Origin: Flavobacterium sp. Root901
Lineage (GTDB): Bacteria; Bacteroidota; Bacteroidia; Flavobacteriales; Flavobacteriaceae
DNA: 64,000 bases
NCBI RefSeq assembly: GCF_001429765.1
Contig: NZ_LMJB01000006.1
Span: 186,001-250,000 of the forward strand
Direction of reading: 5' to 3'
Position numbers and translations under genes: made by a program
Shown here: one piece after another, positions 41,910 through 49,734 of the stretch
Layout: every line of letters begins with the position of its first letter
Numbering within the stretch: position 1 is the first letter of the stretch
Notes under the pieces: generated by a model
Database searches by the model: none
What the model was told of the DNA's origin: nothing
The model's input: the letters and a program-made list of their open reading frames with translations, nothing else

Positions 41910-42515
41910 TTAAAGATCTTCTAAGAGCAATAAATACAGATTTTTTGCAACACTCCCATATTGAGTAAAATCTTCTTCTTTTGCCTTTTCGAAATATTTT
42001 ATTGTGGTGATATTAGTTGGATAATCTCTTTCGTATTTACGTTTAATGGCACTTAAACCATCGCTTTTCATTGGAAGTATCTGACTTGTTGTGGCAAGAA
42101 TTACAATATTTGCCGGTAAATCGTTTGGTTTGTTTTGTCTGATTTGTTTTGAAGAAAACAAAATAGAACCTTCATCTGCAATTAAATTTTCGCAGCTTGC
42201 TAATAAAAATTTAGGTTTTGAAGGTGCAATATAAAATAATTTATTCTCCTCTAATAAATGAAAAAGAGCTGGTTCATAACATAAAACTTCACTTTCAAAC
42301 CAGTCATTTTCTTCTAAAATATTTTCGAATTGTTCTGAAACTTCCTGACTGTTTTCACAATACAAAAATTTTCCGCCATTTTTCTTGAAGTTGAAAATGA
42401 ATTGTTCGTCAAGAGACAAATGACTATTCGGGGCAGGAGTTCCTGCGTATTCACTTTCGTGTTCTTCGTCAGAAGCAGATTCGCCGGAACCAAATATTTT
42501 TTTGAAAAAATTCAT
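41910..42515 (-). CDS. LUD domain protein (LutC/YkgG-like)
   Basis: Protein of 201 aa with a LUD domain of the LutC/YkgG type. The first 30 residues are a charged linker (GESASDEEHESEYAGTPAP). The domain itself shows LLEENKLFYIAPSKPKF, a strand AIVILATTSQ-like NIVILATTSQILPM, and the ADEGSILFSS motif. LUD proteins are linked to lactate utilisation in Firmicutes, but in Flavobacteriaceae this gene sits with ftsH and cdsA and its role there is not known. It follows ftsH across a strong terminator, so it starts the second transcription unit of this cluster. Confidence 0.85.
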   Translation of the reverse strand: MNFFKKIFGSGESASDEEHESEYAGTPAPNSHLSLDEQFIFNFKKNGGKFLYCENSQEVSEQFENILEENDWFESEVLCYEPALFHLLEENKLFYIAPSKPKFLLASCENLIADEGSILFSSKQIRQNKPNDLPANIVILATTSQILPMKSDGLSAIKRKYERDYPTNITTIKYFEKAKEEDFTQYGSVAKNLYLLLLEDL

Positions 42516-42565
42516 TTTTTATATGAAATACTTTACATGTTAATTGAAAACGTTCAAAGATAAAA

Positions 42566-42604
42566 AAATCTTAATTCAAAAGCCTGTTTTGAATTAAGAT
42601 TTTA
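42566..42604 (-). terminator. intrinsic terminator after ftsH
   Basis: Seventeen-base perfect arms (42566-42582 and 42588-42604) with a 5-nt loop GCCTG. It lies 28 nt after the ftsH stop, separating rsfS-ftsH from the LUD-cdsA unit. Confidence 0.9.
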
Positions 42605-42631
42605 AAAAATTATTACGTATTTCGTAATTAT

Positions 42632-44557
42632 TTAAGAAACGACCTCTTCTAAATTTTTGTCCCAGGTACGTTTTCCGAAAATTGCTTCAAGATCATCTTT
42701 AAAGATTACTTCCTTTTCGATTAATATGTCGGCAAGCTGATTTAACTTGTCTTTGTTTTCTTCAAGAATTTGAATTGCTCTTTCGTATTGACCTTCAATT
42801 AATTCTGAAATTTCTGCATCAATAATTTTTGCTGTTTCGTCAGAATAAGGTTTTGAGAAATTATATTCACTCTGACCTGTTGAATCGTAATAAGTAACAT
42901 TTCCTATTTTTTCATTCAAACCATAAATTGTTACCATAGCACGAGCCTGACGTGTCACTTTTTCCAAATCACTTAATGCACCGGTCGAAATTCTGTCAAA
43001 AGTTACTTTTTCTGCAGCTCTTCCGCCCATAGTTGCACACATTTCGTCTAACATTTGATCTGTTCTTACGATTTGCCTTTCTTCTGGTAAATACCATGCA
43101 GCACCTAAACTCTGACCACGAGGAACAATGGTTACTTTAATAAGCGGAGCAGCATGCTCTAGCATCCAGCTTACTGTAGCGTGACCCGCTTCGTGTATTG
43201 CAATAGCTCTTTTCTCTTCTGGAGTAATGATTTTGTTTTTCTTTTCAAGACCTCCGATAATTCTGTCAACCGCATCAAGGAAATCTTGTCTGTCAACAGC
43301 AGTTTTATTATTACGCGCTGCAATTAATGCTGCTTCGTTACAAACATTTGCAATATCGGCACCAGAGAATCCCGGAGTTTGTTTTGCTAAGAAATCAAGA
43401 TCAAGCCCTTCAACTTTTTTAATAGGAGCTAAGTGAACTTTAAAGATTTCAGCTCTTTCTCTAATATCTGGTAAATCAACAAAAATTTGTCTGTCAAAAC
43501 GTCCTGCACGCATTAAAGCTTTATCAAGAACGTCGGCTCTGTTGGTGGCAGCCAAAACAATTACGTTAGAGTTTGTACCAAAACCATCCATTTCTGTCAA
43601 TAATTGGTTCAGGGTGTTTTCTCTTTCGTCGTTTCCGCCAGACATATTGCTTTTTCCTCTTGCTCTACCAACTGCATCAATTTCATCGATAAAAATGATA
43701 GCAGGAGATTTTTCTTTTGCCTGTTTGAATAAGTCACGTACACGGGATGCACCAACTCCTACGAACATTTCTACGAAATCAGAACCTGATAAAGAGAAAA
43801 AAGGAACCTGAGCTTCGCCCGCAACAGCTTTTGCCAGTAATGTTTTACCAGTTCCCGGAGGTCCTACAAGTAAAGCTCCTTTTGGAATTTTACCTCCAAG
43901 ATTGGTGTATTTTTCAGGATTTTTAAGAAATTCTACAATTTCCTGTATTTCTTCTTTTGCTCCTTCTAAACCTGCAACATCTTTAAAAGTAGTTTTGATA
44001 TCTGTTTTTTCATCAAAAAGTTTTGCTTTAGATTTTCCGATATTGAAAATCTGTCCGCCTCCGCCAGCGCCTCCGCCAGACATTTTACGCATGATGAAAA
44101 TCCATACACCAATAATGATGATGATAGGAAGTAAGCTGATTAGAATATCGCTCCAGTTATTTTTTTGAAGAAAATTGAAATCTTTTAGTTTGCCTTCGCC
44201 AACAGCTTTTTCAAGTTTAGTCTGAAAGATTTGGTCGTTACCAATCTCTAAAGTATAATGCGGCCCTTTATTAGGGTTTTTAAAAATATCTTTAGATACC
44301 TTTTCATTTGCCGGATCTTTAAGAGCGGCAGTAGTAAGGTATACCTCAGCTTCTGCTTTATTATAAACGATTACTTTTTCAATTTGTCCTTTTTCTAATA
44401 AGGTATTGAATTTAGAAGAAGTCAATTGAGCAGGTTCGCTTAAATTAGATCCTCCGGTTGCAAAACTTATAAATAAAAAAACCAAAAGTATTGCGGTATA
44501 TATTAACCAGGGACTTATTTTAAATTTACTCGGATTTGGATTATTATCTTTAGCCAT
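42632..44557 (-). CDS. ftsH: ATP-dependent zinc metalloprotease FtsH
   Basis: Membrane-anchored AAA+ protease of 641 aa that degrades membrane and regulatory proteins. Two N-terminal helices (about residues 13-32 and 132-153) flank a periplasmic loop. The AAA domain has Walker A VGPPGTGKTLLAKA, Walker B IIFIDEIDAVG and the second region of homology (LMRAGRFDRQIF). The zinc site is the HEAGH motif (AIHEAGHATVSWML). A poly-Gly segment (GGGAGGGGQ) follows the second helix. It is preceded by rsfS with 18 bp between them and is essential in most bacteria. Confidence 0.97.
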   Translation of the reverse strand: MAKDNNPNPSKFKISPWLIYTAILLVFLFISFATGGSNLSEPAQLTSSKFNTLLEKGQIEKVIVYNKAEAEVYLTTAALKDPANEKVSKDIFKNPNKGPHYTLEIGNDQIFQTKLEKAVGEGKLKDFNFLQKNNWSDILISLLPIIIIIGVWIFIMRKMSGGGAGGGGQIFNIGKSKAKLFDEKTDIKTTFKDVAGLEGAKEEIQEIVEFLKNPEKYTNLGGKIPKGALLVGPPGTGKTLLAKAVAGEAQVPFFSLSGSDFVEMFVGVGASRVRDLFKQAKEKSPAIIFIDEIDAVGRARGKSNMSGGNDERENTLNQLLTEMDGFGTNSNVIVLAATNRADVLDKALMRAGRFDRQIFVDLPDIRERAEIFKVHLAPIKKVEGLDLDFLAKQTPGFSGADIANVCNEAALIAARNNKTAVDRQDFLDAVDRIIGGLEKKNKIITPEEKRAIAIHEAGHATVSWMLEHAAPLIKVTIVPRGQSLGAAWYLPEERQIVRTDQMLDEMCATMGGRAAEKVTFDRISTGALSDLEKVTRQARAMVTIYGLNEKIGNVTYYDSTGQSEYNFSKPYSDETAKIIDAEISELIEGQYERAIQILEENKDKLNQLADILIEKEVIFKDDLEAIFGKRTWDKNLEEVVS

Positions 44558-44574
44558 TTAGAAAAATTTTTCTT

Positions 44575-44946
44575 TTAGTATTTGTTTTCGATTGTAGTTA
44601 TTTTGGCGTCACCCCAAAGGCTCTCGATATTATAGTATTCACGAATGTGTTTTTGGAAAACATGTACCACAATATGCACATAATCCATAAGAACCCATTC
44701 TGCATTATCGGTTCCTTCTACGTGCCAAGGTTTGTCTTTTAAGTCTTTAGATACTGTTTTTTGAATTGAGTTTACTATGGCGTTAACTTGGGTATTAGAG
44801 CTACCGTTGCAAATGACAAAATAGTCACAAACCGCTGTGTCTATATCTCTTAAGTCAAGAATGTCAATATCATTTCCTTTTACTTCCTCAATCCCTTTGA
44901 TTATGTTCGCCAGTAGAACATCATTATTAATAGTCTTTTTCGCCAT
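44575..44946 (-). CDS. rsfS: ribosome silencing factor
   Basis: Ribosome-binding RsfS/Iojap protein of 123 aa that binds L14 and blocks subunit joining when nutrients are limiting. The family core is clear: LDLRDIDTAVCDYFVICNGS, then KPWHVEGTDNAEWVLMDY and VHVFQKHIREYYNIESLW. It is the first gene before ftsH on the minus strand. Confidence 0.95.
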   Translation of the reverse strand: MAKKTINNDVLLANIIKGIEEVKGNDIDILDLRDIDTAVCDYFVICNGSSNTQVNAIVNSIQKTVSKDLKDKPWHVEGTDNAEWVLMDYVHIVVHVFQKHIREYYNIESLWGDAKITTIENKY

Positions 44947-45038
44947 GAATTATTTTATATGAATTTGTAAAGTTACCAAATTTTGTGATTATTTTTGAAC
45001 CTTAACAAAATATTAAATTAAGATATTTAAATTATTTA

Positions 45039-45767
45039 ATGAAACTAATCAAACTCGATGCCATAGATTCTACAAATGATTTCCTAAAATCAATGTCAAG
45101 TCAGGATGAACTGGATAATTTTACAGTGGTAACGGCTGAAAATCAGACAAAAGGCAAGGGGCAAATGGGAGCAAAGTGGAACTCTGAAAAGGGTAAAAAC
45201 TTAATTATGAGTATCTTGGTTAAGGATTTTCTGTTTGATAATCAAGAAGTTTTTAATCTTAGTATTGTAGTTTCCCTGGCGGTTTTAGAAACTCTAAAAT
45301 CGTTAAATATTCCTGATTTATGCATAAAATGGCCAAACGACATTATGTCATACAACAAAAAGATTGGTGGCATATTAATTGAAAATACTCTCAAAAGTGA
45401 TGGCAGGATCGTGTCAGTTGTCGGGATTGGCTTAAATATCAATCAGACAAATTTTGATGAACTGCCGCGTGGTTCTTCATTGGCAGTCATTTCAGGAAAA
45501 ACTTTTAATATAAATAATCTAACTCTGTTAATAGCCGAGAAAATACAAGAAAAAACAGCATTGTGGGAAACATCTTCTTCTGTTTTTTGGGAAGATTATT
45601 TTAATTCCTTATTCAGAAAGGGCATTCCAACTCCCTTTAAAAATCTTCAGGACAAGAATTTTATGGGAATCATTCAGGGAGTTTCAGAACAGGGAAAATT
45701 GCAGGTTTTGTTAGAAGACGATTCTATTGCCGAATATGAAATAAAAGAAATTCAGATGCTTTATTAA
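45039..45767 (+). CDS. birA: biotin-[acetyl-CoA-carboxylase] ligase
   Basis: Biotin protein ligase of 242 aa that forms biotinyl-AMP and transfers biotin to carboxyl carrier proteins. The catalytic-domain motifs are present: AIDSTNDFLKS, the glycine-rich TKGKGQMGAKWNSEKGKNL (biotin/ATP loop) and LCIKWPNDIM with the conserved Lys-Trp-Pro. There is no N-terminal helix-turn-helix, so it is a monofunctional ligase and not a repressor. It is divergent from rsfS across 92 bp and ends at a clear terminator. Confidence 0.94.
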   Translation: MKLIKLDAIDSTNDFLKSMSSQDELDNFTVVTAENQTKGKGQMGAKWNSEKGKNLIMSILVKDFLFDNQEVFNLSIVVSLAVLETLKSLNIPDLCIKWPNDIMSYNKKIGGILIENTLKSDGRIVSVVGIGLNINQTNFDELPRGSSLAVISGKTFNINNLTLLIAEKIQEKTALWETSSSVFWEDYFNSLFRKGIPTPFKNLQDKNFMGIIQGVSEQGKLQVLLEDDSIAEYEIKEIQMLY

Positions 45768-45856
45768 AGCTACTAAGGCTCTAAGTTACTAAAATTCTAA
45801 GATTTATTTAGAAACGCATTTTGTCATTTCTCCTTTTGGTGGAAATGAGAAGAAAT

Positions 45857-45886
45857 AATAAAGCCCGATTTTCATCGGGCTTTATT
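45857..45886 (+). terminator. intrinsic terminator after birA
   Basis: Thirteen-base perfect arms AATAAAGCCCGAT / ATCGGGCTTTATT with a TTTC loop. A short ctaagg-type word repeat lies at 45768-45802 just before it. Confidence 0.88.
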
Positions 45887-45915
45887 TATAATTCACAATT
45901 AATAATTAACCATTA

Positions 45916-46308
45916 TTAAAGTTTATTCATATTGTTTGCTAAAGTTTCGATAAACTTGCTAATTGGGCCTTTAATCATCATTGCCATCATAGCGTTAAAT
46001 TCACCTTCAAAAAACAATTGAACTGCGCTTTCTGAATCAGAAATGCTCTCAATATTTGAAGTTAAAGTAAACGGAAGTTTATCACTTGCGGCACCTAAAA
46101 CAATTTTGTTTGGAGCCGTTTTGTCTTTCATTTTAAGTTTGATTTCCGGCATGCCTTTCAATCCAAAAATAAAAGCGTCTTCGCCTGTAACTTCAAATTT
46201 AGCGATGTTATCCGGCATTAATTTTTCAAAATTCTTTACATCAGTCAATTGATCGAATAAATCCTGTGCTGATTTCTGAACAGTAACTTTTGGACTTTCT
46301 AAGTTCAT
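45916..46308 (-). CDS. SRPBCC (START-like) family protein
   Basis: Soluble 130-aa protein with a SRPBCC/Bet v1-like fold, a hydrophobic pocket for lipids or other ligands. Features are the first strand and helix SPKVTVQKSAQDLFDQLTD, a central GLKGMPEIKLKMKDK strand pair and a long C-terminal helix (FNAMMAMMIKGPISKFIETLANN). The ligand is unknown. It is the second gene after pyrE on the minus strand, separated from it by a seven-base tandem repeat array. Confidence 0.82.
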   Translation of the reverse strand: MNLESPKVTVQKSAQDLFDQLTDVKNFEKLMPDNIAKFEVTGEDAFIFGLKGMPEIKLKMKDKTAPNKIVLGAASDKLPFTLTSNIESISDSESAVQLFFEGEFNAMMAMMIKGPISKFIETLANNMNKL

Positions 46309-46390
46309 ATAGTGTTTATTTGTTTTTTATTTAATAAAATTCCAATCTTTAAATCCCAAATTCCAAAAGAGCAAAGCGATTTTAAAAAAT

Positions 46391-46432
46391 CTAAAATCTA
46401 AAATCTAAAATCTAAAATCTAAAATCTAAAAT
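46391..46432. repeat. six perfect copies of the 7-mer CTAAAAT after pyrE
   Basis: CTAAAAT is repeated six times without error (46391-46432), ending at the pyrE stop codon. Tandem heptamers like this can change copy number by slippage. The same word occurs inverted in the thrC 5' region. Confidence 0.95.
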
Positions 46433-47076
46433 TATTCCTGCCCCCAGGTCGATGGGCTAACGCTCCATTCTTGTAAGGTAGATTGCTGGTCTTCTGTAAT
46501 ATATTGCTTTTGAACTGCCAAATCTAATAAGTTTTCGTAGTTACTTAATGTAAACAAATCCACATTAGCTTTTTTGAAATTTTCCTCTGCAACGCCAAAT
46601 CCATAGGTAAAAATGGCAGCCATACCTTTAATATTGGCGCCTTCATTACGTAAAGCTTCAACGGCAAGTAAACTGCTGTTTCCTGTGCTGATTAAATCTT
46701 CAACAACTACAACATTTTGTCCTTTTTGCAAAAAACCTTCAACCTGATTTTGTCTTCCGTGTTTTTTTGGTTCCGGACGAACATAAACAAACGGAAGTCC
46801 AAGACTTTCGGCCACAAGAATTCCAACTCCAATGGCTCCAGTGGCAACACCGGCAATAACATCAGGTTTTCCAAATTGTTTTTCAATGTTCTTGGCAAAC
46901 TCATCCCGAACGTAGTTTCGGATGATAGGAAATGAAAGAATTAACCTATTATCGCAATAAATAGGAGATTTCCAACCAGAAGCCCATGTAAAAGGATTTT
47001 CGGGATTCAATTTAATTGCATTTATTTGCAAAAGCAATTCGGCTGTTTTTTCGGCTGTATCTTTATTAAAAATCAT
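46432..47076 (-). CDS. pyrE: orotate phosphoribosyltransferase
   Basis: Pyrimidine-synthesis enzyme of 214 aa that joins orotate and PRPP to OMP. The PRPP-binding motif VVVVEDLISTGNSSL (with the paired acidic residues) and the conserved N-terminal NPFTWASGWKSPIYCDNRL are present. I choose the ATG at 47076 over a start 33 nt upstream because MIFNKDTAEKTAELLLQINA is the family beginning, and because a full promoter ends 4 nt before it. The gene is divergent from the NUDIX gene with start codons only 7 bp apart, so its promoter lies inside the NUDIX coding region and its mRNA is probably leaderless. Confidence 0.94.
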   Translation of the reverse strand: MIFNKDTAEKTAELLLQINAIKLNPENPFTWASGWKSPIYCDNRLILSFPIIRNYVRDEFAKNIEKQFGKPDVIAGVATGAIGVGILVAESLGLPFVYVRPEPKKHGRQNQVEGFLQKGQNVVVVEDLISTGNSSLLAVEALRNEGANIKGMAAIFTYGFGVAEENFKKANVDLFTLSNYENLLDLAVQKQYITEDQQSTLQEWSVSPSTWGQE

Positions 47077-47080
47077 AGTA

Positions 47081-47109
47081 CAAATGTATAAAGTTTTTGT
47101 GAACGACAA
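47081..47109 (-). promoter_or_regulatory. pyrE promoter inside the NUDIX gene
   Basis: On the minus strand a TTG (47109-47107) and TACATTTG (47088-47081) are 18 nt apart, matching Bacteroidota -33/-7 elements. The -7 box overlaps the NUDIX start codon and ends 4 nt before the pyrE ATG. Confidence 0.7.
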
Positions 47110-47692
47110 ACCACTTTTTTTGACAAATGAAATCTCAAAGGAAACAGATTTTCAATTGTTCTTGTTGGAGAGTATTGATATTGAACAGCTTATAGTTAAA
47201 ATTTTTCAAAATAAAATTCAAAAAGCTATTTTATATCATCCCGACGAAAGTGAAATTATGAAAACCCTTAAAGCCAAAATTCCGGTAAACAAAGCCGGCG
47301 GAGGTTTTGTTTATAATAAAAAAGGCGAGGTTTTATTCATTTTTAGAAACGGAAAATGGGATTTGCCAAAAGGCGGAATCGAAAAAGGGGAAGATATTGA
47401 AACCACCGCAATGCGTGAAGTAGAGGAAGAAACCGGCGTAAATAAATTACGGATTACCAACAAACTTCAAAAAACATATCACGTTTTTAAACGCAACGGA
47501 AAATACAAACTTAAAATCACGCATTGGTTCGAAATGCAGTCTGATTTTGAAGGAACTCCGCAGGGACAAATCGAAGAAGGCATAGAAAAGGTAGCCTGGC
47601 TAAATCCGGAACAAATTAAAGAAGCGCTTAAAAACTCTTATGAAAATATTAAGCTCTTATTTGCAGAAGAAGTAAAAGTCAAAGCAGATTAA
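47084..47692 (+). CDS. NUDIX hydrolase
   Basis: NUDIX-family pyrophosphohydrolase of 202 aa. The NUDIX box is well formed: GGIEKGEDIETTAMREVEEE followed by TG (residues 99-120). An extra N-terminal domain of about 65 residues (KVFVNDKPLFLTNEISKETD) precedes it, as in several Flavobacteriaceae members. The substrate (nucleoside diphosphate derivative) cannot be read. It shares a 7-bp start-to-start interval with pyrE, which is unusually close for divergent genes. Confidence 0.9.
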   Translation: MYKVFVNDKPLFLTNEISKETDFQLFLLESIDIEQLIVKIFQNKIQKAILYHPDESEIMKTLKAKIPVNKAGGGFVYNKKGEVLFIFRNGKWDLPKGGIEKGEDIETTAMREVEEETGVNKLRITNKLQKTYHVFKRNGKYKLKITHWFEMQSDFEGTPQGQIEEGIEKVAWLNPEQIKEALKNSYENIKLLFAEEVKVKAD

Positions 47693-47696
47693 AAAA

Positions 47697-47880
47697 CTTA
47701 GAATCTTAGTATCTCAGAATCTTAAAATTCAGGGCGTGCCAGTATTTACAAAAAGACCCAATCAACTTTGCGTTCATCGGGTCTTTTTGTAAATACTGTC
47801 GGGCTTTCGCCGCTACTTCGGTAGCTTGGCTCTATCCCTCACGCGGAGCTTCACTTTACTTGGTACCTCGATTCAAAAAA
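47697..47880. repeat. NUDIX terminator plus REP-like GC-rich element
   Basis: A ctaag-type word repeat (47697-47728) is followed by 20-bp perfect arms (47740-47759 and 47779-47798), which also serve as the NUDIX terminator. Then comes a GC-rich stretch (GGGCTTTCGCCGCTAC, CTATCCCTCACGCGGAG) to 47865. The GC-rich half resembles Bacteroidota REP-like families remembered from other genomes; I cannot verify the family here. No gene is present. Confidence 0.65.
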
Positions 47881-47888
47881 AATAGGAT

Positions 47889-49007
47889 TTAATTAAGAAT
47901 TTTTAAAGATCTAATGGTTGCTTGGTATTCTCTAAAAGCTTTACCAAATTCCTCAGTTGCCTCATAATTGCTAAATTCATATTCTTCGTTTAATCCTGTA
48001 TTTGTTTTAAGTTTAATTTCTCCATAGCGTACAACAGGAATCTGATAGTTTCCTTTAAATCTCTTATCTGGAGTGCCATTTTTATTAACTTTTGCCCAAG
48101 TTTTATCAATTACTTTAGAGTCTTTTGGAACAAATCCAGTTTCTGTAAATCTGACATAACTCTGGTTAAAAATGATTTCATCAATTCCAATCAGGGCAAA
48201 ATTAGAATTGTTTGAATACATGACGATGAAACTAGGATAAAAATATAAATCTCCACCATTTGCATTTTGAAAATACAAAGCATTAAAGTCTGACTTTATA
48301 TCAGGAAGCGATTTTAAAGCAAATCTAACATCTCTCTTATTTACTAAAGTACTGGCAGAAGACCTAGCAACAACTCTATCTTGATAATGTGCACTTGTGA
48401 CATCCCAAATTTTTTGTGAAAAGGTTAGTTTTTTAAATGCTTCTAAAAGAATTTCATATTGTTCCATGATTTCAGGATCAAATTCTATATCAAGTCTGAC
48501 AAAACTGTTTTCTATTTGCTCATTTGTCTGTTTTATGGCTTCTTTTTTTGCCTCAATATCTATTTTTATATTTTCGGGAATATTTTTTTTAACCAATCCG
48601 TAAACTAAAAAATAGCTTAAACCAAGTTTTAGTTTTGAAGAATTTAATGATTTATGAATCTTTAATAAATCTTTTTTCAGGTCTTTTTTTTGTTGATTGG
48701 CTAAAATAATTGCTTCTTTAATTCCTTGCATATTCTGACTTGTGATTTCATGAATATCGGAACTGAAAATATTGTCAGAAAGTGCTAAAGGTTCATAAAT
48801 TTGTGGTTTTGTATTGTTTTCAGAAGCAGATAATTTATACCTATTGTAAATTCCTAAAACAGGTACAGTTGTATTTAAATAATTTCCTGATTTTCCAAAA
48901 GTTATGCTAGCGCCTTTAACTCCAATCGAAGTACTGATACCACTTTTGCTTAAATTTAAATGAACCCCTGGTATAACTTTAATACGTTTACGAAAACTCC
49001 AAGCCAT
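47889..49007 (-). CDS. DUF4236 domain-containing protein
   Basis: Protein of 372 aa that starts with the short DUF4236 domain: RIKVIPGVHLNLSKSGIS followed by TSIGVKGASITFGKSGNYL, residues 7-45, a small glycine-rich beta domain. The middle (about 100-190) is a coiled coil and the C-terminal half is a mixed fold of unknown function (FNALYFQNANGGDLYFYPSF). DUF4236 is frequent as an N-terminal domain of uncharacterised proteins in bacteria; its role is not known. It is probably monocistronic. Confidence 0.83.
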   Translation of the reverse strand: MAWSFRKRIKVIPGVHLNLSKSGISTSIGVKGASITFGKSGNYLNTTVPVLGIYNRYKLSASENNTKPQIYEPLALSDNIFSSDIHEITSQNMQGIKEAIILANQQKKDLKKDLLKIHKSLNSSKLKLGLSYFLVYGLVKKNIPENIKIDIEAKKEAIKQTNEQIENSFVRLDIEFDPEIMEQYEILLEAFKKLTFSQKIWDVTSAHYQDRVVARSSASTLVNKRDVRFALKSLPDIKSDFNALYFQNANGGDLYFYPSFIVMYSNNSNFALIGIDEIIFNQSYVRFTETGFVPKDSKVIDKTWAKVNKNGTPDKRFKGNYQIPVVRYGEIKLKTNTGLNEEYEFSNYEATEEFGKAFREYQATIRSLKILN

Positions 49008-49136
49008 ATTTTTTATTTTTTAAATTAATGAATATTCAAAAATAAAAACATGTAAAGTGCGAAAATTACGGAAATCCATAATTGATTAATGCCTTGATTA
49101 AAAAACTCTTTAAGAAAGCATCTCACTCGTGGATTA

Positions 49137-49472
49137 TTAACCTCTCAAATGTTTAATGTAGTTATCAAGAAGACTTTGAATCTGCTGACTTGCAACAGGA
49201 TTTGCAGAATGTACATTGAATTTCAAATTTCTTAAATCAAGACCAGATTCGTAAACCAGCCATTTGGCACAAGCGTAGCCATCTTCTGCAACATTGTCAT
49301 TCTCATCAAGACCTAAATCATTATCAAAACTAATTAATTCTGGAAGTCCTTTTTCGAGAATTACTTTTTTAAAATCATTGAAATTTCTAACGATAACAAA
49401 ATTATCATTAGTAAGTTTTTTGTAAACCATGTTTACATCTCTGATATCATCAAGAAAAAGTTTGTATGACAT
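49137..49472 (-). CDS. cyclic-phosphate processing receiver (cREC) domain protein
   Basis: Single-domain protein of 111 aa resembling the cREC receiver-like family. Early KLFLDDIRDVN gives the acidic pocket, LISFDNDLGL the receiver aspartate, and KFNVHSANPVASQ the conserved HSANP motif near the end. cREC domains are proposed to act on cyclic phosphates or in RNA repair and signalling systems, but activity is not proven. It has no output domain, so it may work with a partner elsewhere. Confidence 0.75.
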   Translation of the reverse strand: MSYKLFLDDIRDVNMVYKKLTNDNFVIVRNFNDFKKVILEKGLPELISFDNDLGLDENDNVAEDGYACAKWLVYESGLDLRNLKFNVHSANPVASQQIQSLLDNYIKHLRG

Positions 49473-49501
49473 TTTTAATTTTTAAAATTTATAGAATAAT
49501 C

Positions 49502-49603
49502 TTGTCATTTCGACGAAGGAGAAATCTCCGTAAGTAGCTCCGCAATGTGAATTCAATCTTTGTCGAGCTTCTCGCGGAGATTTCTCCTTCGTCGAAATGA
49601 CAA
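49502..49603. repeat. 102-bp palindromic element, copy B
   Basis: Perfect 29-bp arms (49502-49530 and 49575-49603) and the same centre words as copy A at 7167-7272. The following 49604-49720 holds cgcaaag-type words (GCTTTGCG, ACTTTGCG) with no gene. Confidence 0.9.
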
Positions 49604-49734
49604 ACTTTGGGTAAAAACTTTGGCAAAGTTCTACACCTAAAGCTTTGCGATCTTAGCGTTTTTTCAACTCAATCAAAATCAAAAAAAATCTTGGCGCACT
49701 TTGCGTTAAAAAATATCGGCAAAATAAAAAAAAC

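Noticed and set aside
46391-46432. CRISPR array
   Set aside because: The repeats are 7 bp with no spacers; a simple tandem array.
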